Shown piece by piece: positions 9,406-18,901 of a DNA stretch of 64,000 nt (position 1 is the stretch's first letter; every line of letters starts with the position of its first letter). Below the pieces are notes generated by a model, which saw only the letters and a program-made list of their open reading frames with translations, had not been told where the DNA came from and ran no database searches. This DNA is from Sedimentisphaerales bacterium (GTDB lineage Bacteria; Planctomycetota; Phycisphaerae; Sedimentisphaerales; UBA12454). The stretch covers positions 1-64,000 of the forward strand of contig JAFGGI010000052.1 in the NCBI GenBank assembly GCA_016930635.1, given 5' to 3'. The translations under genes were made by a program, and so were the position numbers.

Positions 9406-11241
9406 TTACGGGCAGCCTGCAGGGGCAGGATTGTTACCTGCTACCATCATATAGTCGATGCTTGAAAGGCCTTTGCTTGTCGTTGCCAGAAGCTTTATAT
9501 TCCTCACACCCGCAGTTAAAGTTACATCCTGAGACACTGTCTCCCATATCTCCCAGTCACCGGTGTTATGGAAGCTGATACTTGAAATTTCTTCGACATC
9601 ATCTACGAGCAGTCTTGCAGGTGAATCAATAGTACCGTTGGAATGTCTCCATGTAAGGGTATATACACCTGTTGTGGGCACATCTATACTCCAGATAACA
9701 CCGCTGTCGATCATATTAATTGTATTACAAAAACCTGTACCGGTATAGCCGTCATATATCACGCTGAGACTTCCAAAACCGGAAAAGCCACAGAATCCTG
9801 TCTCGCTTTCCTGTATGATAATACTGCCCGGTCCCAGCGGTATTGCTGATGCCTGGTCCGAATAAGCTGATTCATTTTCCGAACTGTCTTCGGCTGTAAC
9901 GACATAGTAATAAACCGTGCCATTGACAACAGTATTATCAATATAATTTGAATTACTCAAAGGCAGGCTGTTCAATTTGATATAATTACCTGCCCATATT
10001 GTTGAACGATACACATTATAGCCTGCCAGGTCAGATGCATCACTGTTGTCCCAGTCAAGCAAAGCTGTCGAATCACCGCTCGTTACCGTCAGATTATTCA
10101 GCTTGAACGGAGCAATAAGGTCGATCTTTTCCCAGTTTTCTGCCAGCAGATTAAGCTCACTTAAATTGACTATACCGTCGAGATTATAGTCTGCATCATC
10201 AATATCTGCAGTCGCCAGCCAGTATTCGTTAATAAACTCTTCCAGGTCTTTCGCATTTACTATGCCGATATCGGTGAAATCACCGTATGCAGCAGGAGCA
10301 CCGGCGTAGGCCATCACTATCGCTTTGACATCTGCACCGGCATCAAGAGTATATGAGTAAGGCGGCGTAAAAATGCTGGCATAGTAGTTCGGCGCCCAGG
10401 TTGGAATTGATGTGCTGTAGAAGATATTGCCGCTGTTCCAGCCGATCCTGCCGGGCGTATAACCACCGGTATTAAAACTGCTCCAGGCAGAATTTACGTT
10501 ATCAAAATAGTTATTTTCAACACGTATCTGACTTACAACACCTACACCTATACAATAGCTGTTGCCGGGACAGCCGTAGTAATTATTATAAACATGCACC
10601 CTGCCGTAACGAACGCGGGGCATTCTCTGGTCGCAGCGTGATGACCACCAGTTGTGGTGCATCGTAACATGAAGTTTGCCTGCATCGTCTGTATGACTGT
10701 CGTCAGCTCCAATAAGATTTACGAACTGATGCTCAGCAGAGCCGGTATAGTAAAACTTGCACCAGGAAATCGTAACATAGTCAGATGCGTTGGTTATATC
10801 CAGACATCCGTCGCCGCAGTCATAGATAGTACATTTAGTAATGAAAACATTCGACACTTTGGGTTTGACAGAGATACCATCGTATGGGTCGCCGGAATAA
10901 GGATTGGTAATGTTCAGGTTCTTGATAATTATATTGTGACCATATTCTATAAACGCAAGTTTTCCTATAATTCTCGGTCTTTTTCCTATGCCTACAATTG
11001 TCTTGTCCGACAGGATTGAAAAGTCTCCGTATATATCACCTAAAACTCGAATAATATGCGGTTCATTTGCCTCAGCATACTTTCGAAAGTCCGTACCGTT
11101 ATCAACGGTAACAACAGTTCCGCCCGCCCCGCCTGTAGTGCCGCCGTTCTCGCTGGCCCAGCCGTCCACAGCAAAAATATCCGATGTGAAAGAGAGTAAT
11201 AAAAGCATGGCCGCCCCGGCCGTCAGAAACGTTCTTTTCAT
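9406..11241 (-). CDS. Secreted PL1 pectate lyase with dockerin-like, FN3 and CBM35/6-like C-terminal modules
   Basis: Signal peptide; DGWASENGGTTGGAGGTVV; RMPRVRYGRVHVYNNYYG; EF-hand repeats; C-terminal module ending CP. Confidence 0.88.
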   Translation of the reverse strand: MKRTFLTAGAAMLLLLSFTSDIFAVDGWASENGGTTGGAGGTVVTVDNGTDFRKYAEANEPHIIRVLGDIYGDFSILSDKTIVGIGKRPRIIGKLAFIEYGHNIIIKNLNITNPYSGDPYDGISVKPKVSNVFITKCTIYDCGDGCLDITNASDYVTISWCKFYYTGSAEHQFVNLIGADDSHTDDAGKLHVTMHHNWWSSRCDQRMPRVRYGRVHVYNNYYGCPGNSYCIGVGVVSQIRVENNYFDNVNSAWSSFNTGGYTPGRIGWNSGNIFYSTSIPTWAPNYYASIFTPPYSYTLDAGADVKAIVMAYAGAPAAYGDFTDIGIVNAKDLEEFINEYWLATADIDDADYNLDGIVNLSELNLLAENWEKIDLIAPFKLNNLTVTSGDSTALLDWDNSDASDLAGYNVYRSTIWAGNYIKLNSLPLSNSNYIDNTVVNGTVYYYVVTAEDSSENESAYSDQASAIPLGPGSIIIQESETGFCGFSGFGSLSVIYDGYTGTGFCNTINMIDSGVIWSIDVPTTGVYTLTWRHSNGTIDSPARLLVDDVEEISSISFHNTGDWEIWETVSQDVTLTAGVRNIKLLATTSKGLSSIDYMMVAGNNPAPAGCP

Positions 11242-11274
11242 TACTCAAACCTCCTATATCTGTTCTCAGTTTTA

Positions 11275-13995
11275 TTACGGACAAGCTGCCGGCTGAGGAT
11301 TATCGCCTGTTACCATTATATAATCGATGCTTGAAAGACCTTTGCTGGTCGTTGCCAGAAGCTTTATATTCCTTACACCCGCAGTCAAGGTTACATCCTG
11401 AGAAACCGTCTCCCAACTCTCCCAGTCGCCGGTGTTGGGGAAGCTTATCGCTGAGACTTCTATAACATCATCTACGAGCAGATTTGCAGGTGAATCAGTA
11501 GTACCGTTGGAATGTCTCCACGTAAAGGTATATACACCTGTTGTAGGTACTTCTATGCTCCAGATAATACCGTTACCGACCATATTATTTGTATTGCAGA
11601 AACCCGTGCCGGTATAGCCGTCATATATCAAACTGACACTTCCAAAACCGGAGAAGCCGCAATAGCCTGTCTCGTTTTCCTGAATGATAATACTGCCTGC
11701 AGGAAGAGGTATGCCTGATACCTGCTCTGACGATGATGAATCATTGCCCGAGGTATCTATCGCTTTGATAAAATAGAAGTATGCTGCGGCATTTACGACA
11801 TTACTGTCCGTGTAATTTGAATCAGTTACAAGCGAGCTGTTTATCTTAGTATGGTTGTCCCATGTCAAAGAGCGATATACATCGTAGCCGGCCAGATCAG
11901 GCTCGCTATTGTCGGACCAGTCCAGCAATATCTGTCCATCACCGCCAACCGCTGTCAAACCCTGCGGAGCTGAAGGCGGCGTAAAATCAGTGTTGCCCCA
12001 ATTCTGCATCATCAGGGAATACTCGCGGAAGTTGAGCGTGCCATCGATATAGTACTCCATCTTAACAACACTATCGAGCCAGTAGTCAGCCATTATCGCA
12101 AGGTCATTATAGTCTATTAAGTTATCACGGTCGAAATCACCGTAGCAATTCGGTGCACCGGCACCGGCGGTTACCATTTCCTTGACATCCTCACCAGGGT
12201 CAAGGACATAGGGATATGGAGGCACAAAAATAGTGTCATATTCATTTGCAGCCCAGGTTGGAACTGCGGTACTATAAAATACATTTCCATTGTTCCAGCC
12301 GATCTTTCCCGGCGTATAGCCGCTGGTACCGTAGTCTTCCCAGGGGTCGTCCACATCATCAAAATAATTATTTTCTACCCTGAGCTGTGATTCAACACCG
12401 ACACCGATACAATAATTATTGCCGCTGCAGCCGTAGTAATTGTTATATACATGAACCTGGCCGAAACGTACGCGAGGCATTCTTTCATGGCACATGGTAC
12501 TCCACCAGTTATGATGGAAAGTAACACGCAAGTGGCCCTGGTCATCACCACCGCTGTCATCACTGTTTCCGATAAGATTTACAAAACGATGCTCAATAGC
12601 CGGATTTGTGTAGTAGAACTTACACCAGGAAACTGTAACAAAGTCAGAGCCTCTGGTTATATCGATACCGCCGTCAGGACAGTTATAGACGTCACATTGA
12701 GTTATAAAGAGATTGGTTATCTGCCACATTACGGTCATACCGTCCCCATCACCGTAACCGTCAGGATTAGTAACAGCCAGTCCCTTTATAATTATATTGG
12801 TAGAGCTGGGCACGAATAACAGGCTCCCTCTTATGGTCGGTTTCATACCCAGACCTTTACCCCTGATCGTTTTATTCGAGGTAATCGAAACCGTTCCACC
12901 GACAGAAGCAAGATCTATAGCACGTGTTACCTCTACGATATAAGGCTCATTCGCTTCGACGTATGTTTTAAAATCCTGGGCACTATCAACTTCAACGACA
13001 GTTCCTCCCGCCCCGCCTGTTGTGCCGCCGTTCATAGAGGCCCAGCCGTCCGGAGGCATTTGTTTAACTAACAGTTCGATAGACCTTGTCTTTTGGGCAC
13101 CAGATGTTGAATTTGTAAATCTTATCGCCCCTTCATAGAGACCGGTAGTGAGACTATCGGCACTGGCGTTAATTAAAGCGGAAACTACAATACTTTCATT
13201 CGGGTCTAATGTGCCGCCGCTCGGTGAAACATCCAGCCAGGGTATATCGTTTACTTCTGCAACTATCCAGCTAATTGAATTAGGTCCTGTATTGGTAAGA
13301 GTATAATGATTGACCTCAGGCTCGAATATTCCTCCTTCGTAACCGGATGAAACAAACTTCAAAAACGGCGTAATAGATAAATCATCTCTCGGCAGGCCTG
13401 TTATCTCTATATCATCAATGCTGATACCGTCTGATGTGACGGGGTAATTGTCATATTGATTAAAACGGATTTTAAAAGTGCTGTTGTAATTGAGTCCGTA
13501 TGGAGCAACGGCAGAATCGAGATCAACAATGATTTGCGAATAGCTGCCGGATAAACTTCGCAAATCCTGCACCTCGTACCAGTTGTTGCCATCCTGACTG
13601 ACCGCGACGCCATCAAAATCATACCCGCCGGTAAATGGAATAGGCGGAGGCCCATGAGGCTCATCACTGAAACTTTTTGCCCAGAATGCCAACTGTATTT
13701 CTTCATAATCAGCAAGGTCAACCGTCAGGGTAACCTCGTTACGGGAGAATAAACCGCCGGCGTTATAATCATCCACTACAAGATGATAGGAACCACCATG
13801 AGGCCCGTTAGATGTTGTAACTTCGGTCCTGTATTCGTTTGTTCCTGTAACTTCCCAACAAGGACCGAGCACAGGCCCGCCTTCAAAATCTTCCGAGAAT
13901 AATACCTCCGCAGCCTGGACATTCATTACGAAAAGGGTTCCAAACGCCAATAATACCAGGAATAAAAATTGCGAAAATCTATCCATATTCATCAC
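11275..13995 (-). CDS. Secreted PL1 pectate lyase with N-terminal MAM/jelly-roll-like and BACON-like domains, dockerin-like, FN3 and CBM modules
   Basis: WLDVSPSGGTLDPNESIVV (BACON-like); RMPRVRFGQVHVYNNYYG; EF-hand module; FN3; CBM. Confidence 0.88.
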   Translation of the reverse strand: MMNMDRFSQFLFLVLLAFGTLFVMNVQAAEVLFSEDFEGGPVLGPCWEVTGTNEYRTEVTTSNGPHGGSYHLVVDDYNAGGLFSRNEVTLTVDLADYEEIQLAFWAKSFSDEPHGPPPIPFTGGYDFDGVAVSQDGNNWYEVQDLRSLSGSYSQIIVDLDSAVAPYGLNYNSTFKIRFNQYDNYPVTSDGISIDDIEITGLPRDDLSITPFLKFVSSGYEGGIFEPEVNHYTLTNTGPNSISWIVAEVNDIPWLDVSPSGGTLDPNESIVVSALINASADSLTTGLYEGAIRFTNSTSGAQKTRSIELLVKQMPPDGWASMNGGTTGGAGGTVVEVDSAQDFKTYVEANEPYIVEVTRAIDLASVGGTVSITSNKTIRGKGLGMKPTIRGSLLFVPSSTNIIIKGLAVTNPDGYGDGDGMTVMWQITNLFITQCDVYNCPDGGIDITRGSDFVTVSWCKFYYTNPAIEHRFVNLIGNSDDSGGDDQGHLRVTFHHNWWSTMCHERMPRVRFGQVHVYNNYYGCSGNNYCIGVGVESQLRVENNYFDDVDDPWEDYGTSGYTPGKIGWNNGNVFYSTAVPTWAANEYDTIFVPPYPYVLDPGEDVKEMVTAGAGAPNCYGDFDRDNLIDYNDLAIMADYWLDSVVKMEYYIDGTLNFREYSLMMQNWGNTDFTPPSAPQGLTAVGGDGQILLDWSDNSEPDLAGYDVYRSLTWDNHTKINSSLVTDSNYTDSNVVNAAAYFYFIKAIDTSGNDSSSSEQVSGIPLPAGSIIIQENETGYCGFSGFGSVSLIYDGYTGTGFCNTNNMVGNGIIWSIEVPTTGVYTFTWRHSNGTTDSPANLLVDDVIEVSAISFPNTGDWESWETVSQDVTLTAGVRNIKLLATTSKGLSSIDYIMVTGDNPQPAACP

Positions 13996-14132
13996 TTATT
14001 CCTCCTTTACTTTGTGATAATAGTTGCAGTTTTATCTATATAGTGGCAAGAACCGGCAAAAAGTCTCAAAAAAAATAAACTTTTTTTCTACAGATGAATG
14101 CGACTTAGCATAAATTGCCCTAATCCCCTATT

Positions 14133-14141
14133 ATACCAAAA
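14133..14141 (-). promoter_or_regulatory. -10-like element TGGTATAAT upstream of 11275..13995
   Basis: Reverse complement tttttggtataatag; same core appears before several genes here. Confidence 0.5.
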
Positions 14142-14159
14142 AGTCCTGCCTTATGCAAC

Positions 14160-14193
14160 AAAAAGGGCTGGCCACAAACGACCAGCCCTTTAC
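14160..14193 (-). terminator. Rho-independent terminator-like hairpin (AAGGGCTGG...CCAGCCCTT)
   Basis: Stem aagggctgg/ccagccctt with A/T-rich flanks, downstream of the minus-strand gene ending at 14213. Confidence 0.7.
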
Positions 14194-14212
14194 TCGTTTA
14201 TTCCTTTCTGTA

Positions 14213-16804
14213 TTACGGACAGGCCGCCGGCTGAGGATTATCGCCTGTTACCATTATGTAATCGATGCTTGAAAGGCCTTTGCTGGTCGTTGCCAGAAGT
14301 TTTATAGTCCTTACACCTGCGGTCAAAGTTACATCCTGAGAAACCGTCTCCCAGTTCTCCCAGCCGCCGGTGTTGGGGAAGCTTATCGCTGAAACTTCTA
14401 TAACATCATCCACGAGCAGATTTGCAGGTGAATCAGTAGTACCATTGGCATGTCTCCACGTAAAGGTATATACACCTGTTGTAGGTACTTCTATGCTCCA
14501 GATAATACCGTTGCCGACCATATTATTCGTATTGCAAAAGCCCGTGCCGGTATAGCCGTCATATATCAAACTGACACTTCCAAAACCGGAGAAGCCGCAG
14601 TAGCCTGTCTCGTTTTCCTGTATGATAATGCTGCCTGCACCAAGCGGTATACCCGATGTCATATCCGAAGAGACTGAATCATTACCTGATGTATCTATCG
14701 CCTTGATGATATAGAAATAGGCCGTTGCATTCACAACATTACTATCCGTGTAGTTTGAATCAGTCACAAGTGAACTGTTTATCTTAGTATGATTATCCCA
14801 TGTCATCGAGCGGTATATATTGTATCCCGCCAAATCAGGTTCATTATTGTCAGACCAGTCCAGCAGGATATGTCCGTCACCGCCGGTCGCCGTCAGGTTT
14901 TGCGGTGCTGCCGGAGCCATAAAATCATCATTTCTCCAATTCCGTGTCAACAAAGCTAACTCACGTACATTGACCATACCGTCAATGTAATAGTCCTCAT
15001 CAACAATGTTTTTCAACCAGTAGTCAGCCAGTTTTGCAATGTCGTTAAAATCGATTACCTCATTACGGTCAAAATCACCATAGCAGACCGGGGCGCCGGC
15101 ATTAGCCATTACCATATCTTTAATATCGGCAGCATAATCAAGCCCATAGGAATATGGCGGGGTAAAAACAACATCGTTACTATCCATTCCGAAACAATTG
15201 ACGAAAACATTTCCGGAAGCATTTATTTTCCCCCATATTATATTGGGGTCTGAATAACTAAAGAAAGTATAAGGAGAATTGACAGTGTCGTAATAGTTAT
15301 TCTCGATAAGTAATTGCGATTCGAGGGCAGCACCGGCGCAATAATAATTGCCCTGGCAACTATAGTAATTATTATAAACATGCACCTGGCCGAAACGTAC
15401 ACGAGGCATTCTCTGGTCGCAGTTCTCTGCCCACCAGTTGTGATGGAAGCTGATTCGGAGATGGCCGCGGTCAGCAGTGTGGACATCATCATGGCCGATA
15501 AGATTTACAAATCTATGGTCAGCAGATGGGTTCGTATAATAGAATTTGCACCAGGAGACAGTGATATAGTCACATTCTCTGGTTATATCAATACAACCAT
15601 CGGGACAGTCATAGATACTGCACTTTGTGATAAAGAGATTGGTTATTCTTTCCGTTGCGGTTATACCATCGCCATCACCATAACCGACAGGATTAGTAAT
15701 ATTCAGACCTTTTATGATTATGTTAGCAGCATCACTTACAAACAGCAGGCTGCCGAGGATAACCGGCTTCGTACCTATACCTTTTCCCCTGATCGTTTTG
15801 TTTGAGGTAATCGACACTGTTCCGCCAACAGCACTGAGGTCTATAGTACGCGTCACTTCTACGACATAAGGCTCAGTTGCTTCTACATATGTTTTAAAAT
15901 CTTCGGCATTATCGACTTCAACGACTGCTCCTGATGCCCCGCCTGTAGTGCCACCGTTCATAGAGGCCCAGCCGTCCGGAGGCATCTGCTTAACCGCAAG
16001 ATTAACAGGCCGGATATGGTTTCGGCCGGAGGTCAAATTTGCAAATATCAGGTCCGTGCCGTAAGTACCGACAGCAAGAGCCTCGACATTAGGATCGATA
16101 GAAACAGAAACCACAGTACTTTCGTTCGGGTCTAATGTGCCTCCGCTCGGCGAGACATCCAGCCAGGGCATATCATTTGCTTCTGCAACTGTCCAGCTGA
16201 CCGAGTTAGTATCTGCATTGCTGATGAGATAATCTTTGGCTAAAGGCTCGAATGGCCCTCCTTCATAACCGCTGCAGGCCAGTCCATCGGCAGGTGTTAT
16301 TTCTATCGTGTCCGGGCAGTTAAGGGTGTTCGAATACGAAGATGTTCCGAGATACCCGTATCCCTCACAAACATCACGATCCTCACAGCTTCCGCCGGTC
16401 ATAAAATCGATGAGGCAGAAAGTTTCGGTGCCGCTTTCGGTGCGATCGATCTCCGCTCGCACATAACCTAAAGCTACATTACCCCCTGAAGGATCCGTTA
16501 AAGTCATACTGATGGGTGTACAGCCTACCTGTTCGATTAAATTGAGTATATTAGGGTCATTCACTGTCACTACAAGCGGGTCGGTATTGCAGACACAGCC
16601 TTGTGTGCTCGGATAAACCCCAACTGATACATCATTGACAAAAAACTCGAACGTCGCGATCCCCCCGCAATCGGCATGACCGACAATAAACCGTATTTGA
16701 TTAGGGTCATCCGCTGCCTGCGCTTCGGGCGCCCCGGCAAGGCCAAATGCGATAAATACTGATAATGCTAAAATAAGAAACCGTGAAAGTCTGCATGTCT
16801 TCAT
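14213..16804 (-). CDS. Secreted PL1 pectate lyase with BACON-like, dockerin-like, FN3 and CBM modules
   Basis: WLDVSPSGGTLDPNESTVV; RMPRVRFGQVHVYNNYYS; C-terminus nearly identical to that of 11275..13995. Confidence 0.88.
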   Translation of the reverse strand: MKTCRLSRFLILALSVFIAFGLAGAPEAQAADDPNQIRFIVGHADCGGIATFEFFVNDVSVGVYPSTQGCVCNTDPLVVTVNDPNILNLIEQVGCTPISMTLTDPSGGNVALGYVRAEIDRTESGTETFCLIDFMTGGSCEDRDVCEGYGYLGTSSYSNTLNCPDTIEITPADGLACSGYEGGPFEPLAKDYLISNADTNSVSWTVAEANDMPWLDVSPSGGTLDPNESTVVSVSIDPNVEALAVGTYGTDLIFANLTSGRNHIRPVNLAVKQMPPDGWASMNGGTTGGASGAVVEVDNAEDFKTYVEATEPYVVEVTRTIDLSAVGGTVSITSNKTIRGKGIGTKPVILGSLLFVSDAANIIIKGLNITNPVGYGDGDGITATERITNLFITKCSIYDCPDGCIDITRECDYITVSWCKFYYTNPSADHRFVNLIGHDDVHTADRGHLRISFHHNWWAENCDQRMPRVRFGQVHVYNNYYSCQGNYYCAGAALESQLLIENNYYDTVNSPYTFFSYSDPNIIWGKINASGNVFVNCFGMDSNDVVFTPPYSYGLDYAADIKDMVMANAGAPVCYGDFDRNEVIDFNDIAKLADYWLKNIVDEDYYIDGMVNVRELALLTRNWRNDDFMAPAAPQNLTATGGDGHILLDWSDNNEPDLAGYNIYRSMTWDNHTKINSSLVTDSNYTDSNVVNATAYFYIIKAIDTSGNDSVSSDMTSGIPLGAGSIIIQENETGYCGFSGFGSVSLIYDGYTGTGFCNTNNMVGNGIIWSIEVPTTGVYTFTWRHANGTTDSPANLLVDDVIEVSAISFPNTGGWENWETVSQDVTLTAGVRTIKLLATTSKGLSSIDYIMVTGDNPQPAACP

Positions 16805-16913
16805 GACTTATTCCTCCTTTATCTTGAGATAACAATTGTAATTTTATCTGTTAGTCGCAGGATTCAGCGAAAAGTTTCATAAAAAATAAAACTTTTTAGA
16901 TGGGTACCTCTCC

Positions 16914-16940
16914 ATAATGCCTCAGAGCATTATTATACCA
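16914..16940 (-). promoter_or_regulatory. Promoter -10 (TGGTATAAT) abutting a 7-bp inverted repeat (ataatgc-N6-gcattat)
   Basis: Upstream of 14213..16804 on the minus strand. Confidence 0.45.
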
Positions 16941-17084
16941 CAGGTGCCGCCTGATTTAAAGTGCTAAATAAAAGAACTTAACCGTTTTCTTAGGCCTGCA
17001 AAATATAGACACAATTAGTCCCCAAAAAATTCAAAGTAAATTTGAAAATGCCTTATTTTATGAATTGTTTTAATACAATTCTAA

Positions 17085-18788
17085 TCAGTTTATAACGATA
17101 TTAGTGCAATTGCTCTGAGTAATACCGCCAACAATCGTACAGCCGGTGAAAGTCGCATTATCCACATAATTCAGTCTGTTCGACAGCGTACCATTAAAGG
17201 CACAGTTGGTAAATTGCAGGTCAGTTATATGGATATTATACTGTCCATAAATGTAAAATCCCTGGGTCGTAGTTGCATCAACATTCAAATTGACGAAAGT
17301 TAAATTTCTACAAATCGGCAGTTCCGGTGCCGGCTCACCGCCCGGATTGCTTGCATAGTTTGTAACAATATGGATTCCTGCGGATGTATTGCCTATAATT
17401 GTCCAGTCTTTTATCGTGATATTTTCGACAACACCGCCTCGGTCCTGATTAGTTTTCATACGAAAGGCTCTTTCATTTCCTTGTGCCACACAATCCTGCG
17501 CGAAGACGTTATTTACGCCGCCTGAGGATTCACTGCCGATAACAACACCGCCATGACCCTGATTGAAAAGACAATTCGTAACTCGGATATTGCTGGATGG
17601 CATGCCAATCAGAAAACCTTCCAGATTTTTGCCTGATTTGATCGCGATACAATCATCGCCAGTATTAAAAACGTTATCGAATATATAAACATTGGTTGAC
17701 GAATCAGGATTACAGCCGTCGCCGTTGTGAATGCCGACAGTATTTGCGGTTATGCCGTTGACAGTGATATATGTGCTGTAAACCGGGTGCACGGTCCACG
17801 CAGGCGGGTTTGTCAGTGTAAGGTCCCGCAGGTTTACATGGGATGCATTGACGATGTAAATCAATCTACCTCGCATTTTGCCGCCGCCCTGGGCATCTCC
17901 GAGAGCCTGACCACCGCCGTTTACGGTTCCTGAGCCGCATATCCTGACATTGGCTATTTCGCCGCCGTAAGTATGGTTAAGCGTATTGCCGACGTTTATA
18001 AGTGATGCATAGCCCAATTGTTCGGTTCCTTCGAAGCGTGTCATTTCCTGCGGATAATCGGCCGGATTCGAAGTGCCCTTCAATATGCCGTCGATCTGGA
18101 GTGTCATATCACTCTTGAGGAAAATCGCCCCGCTTAAAAACGTGTATCCTGATCGCAGATGGACTTTTCCGCCTGCAGAACAGGCATTAATGGCCGCCTG
18201 TATAGCAACAGTATCCAGCGTAACACCATCGCCTGCAGCACCGTAATCTTCAGGATAAAAGACCGCAGGCAAACCGGCTGTCGTTGCATAGCACGTATTG
18301 CTTTGGCCCAGCTCAGTACCAATACCATTAACCGATTTTACAGTAAACGAATACGCTGAGTCAGGACTCAGTCCAGTGGCATAATAGAAAAGACCGGTCG
18401 TATTGCCGATAAGTGAATCACCCTGATAAACATTATAGCTGGCAACATTATAATCATCAGGCTTGTGCCATATCAACGTAATACTCGAATCATCAAAACC
18501 TTCCGGCGGAACCATAAGATATTGAGGTTCTGAAGGAGTTGGTGTATATTCCTGCCTCCAGTTGTCAGCAAAGAAAGACAACTCATAGTTGTCAACTGTG
18601 CAATCGCTATTTAAATCAACCCCGGCAGTCTGATTGCAATCAGCCATTAACCAATAGTCTAAAAAGTAAGGCAGATCATTTATATCTACCTTATAGTCAT
18701 TTGTGAAATCACCGTAGATACCGCCGGCAAATAAATACGAGGTAAAGCACAACAGCAAAACCGCCCCTGCGACAAATCTTCTTTTCAT
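17085..18788 (-). CDS. GH28 polygalacturonase with N-terminal dockerin-like and FN3-like domains
   Basis: GH28 signature NPDSS / GDDCIAIKSG / GHGGVVIGS / RMK; N-terminal YGDFTNDYKVDINDLPYFLDYWL. Confidence 0.9.
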   Translation of the reverse strand: MKRRFVAGAVLLLCFTSYLFAGGIYGDFTNDYKVDINDLPYFLDYWLMADCNQTAGVDLNSDCTVDNYELSFFADNWRQEYTPTPSEPQYLMVPPEGFDDSSITLIWHKPDDYNVASYNVYQGDSLIGNTTGLFYYATGLSPDSAYSFTVKSVNGIGTELGQSNTCYATTAGLPAVFYPEDYGAAGDGVTLDTVAIQAAINACSAGGKVHLRSGYTFLSGAIFLKSDMTLQIDGILKGTSNPADYPQEMTRFEGTEQLGYASLINVGNTLNHTYGGEIANVRICGSGTVNGGGQALGDAQGGGKMRGRLIYIVNASHVNLRDLTLTNPPAWTVHPVYSTYITVNGITANTVGIHNGDGCNPDSSTNVYIFDNVFNTGDDCIAIKSGKNLEGFLIGMPSSNIRVTNCLFNQGHGGVVIGSESSGGVNNVFAQDCVAQGNERAFRMKTNQDRGGVVENITIKDWTIIGNTSAGIHIVTNYASNPGGEPAPELPICRNLTFVNLNVDATTTQGFYIYGQYNIHITDLQFTNCAFNGTLSNRLNYVDNATFTGCTIVGGITQSNCTNIVIN

Positions 18789-18849
18789 CCAACACCTCCA
18801 AAAATATTGAGAAACGCATTATACCATAAACTGTTGGATTTTTAAACAA

Positions 18850-18880
18850 AAAAGGGCTGCCTGTGACAGACAGCCCTTAT
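18850..18880 (-). terminator. Terminator-like hairpin (AAGGGCTG...CAGCCCTT)
   Basis: 8-bp stem downstream of the minus-strand gene ending at 18902. Confidence 0.65.
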
Positions 18881-18901
18881 AAAGCCTTATTTTAGAAAAT
18901 G

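Noticed and set aside
9563-14677. Repeated plus-strand ORFs (61-75 aa, e.g. MLGKLIAETSITSSTSRFAGESVVPL...) opposite PL1 genes
   Set aside because: They are antisense readings of the conserved CBM module; their similarity follows from the sense-strand homology, and no independent RBS or promoter was evident
11275-16804. BACON-like domains as evidence for a Bacteroidetes origin or SusCD-type PUL
   Set aside because: No SusC/SusD-like genes are present and BACON-like folds are not exclusive to that phylum; the rest of the locus fits Planctomycetes better
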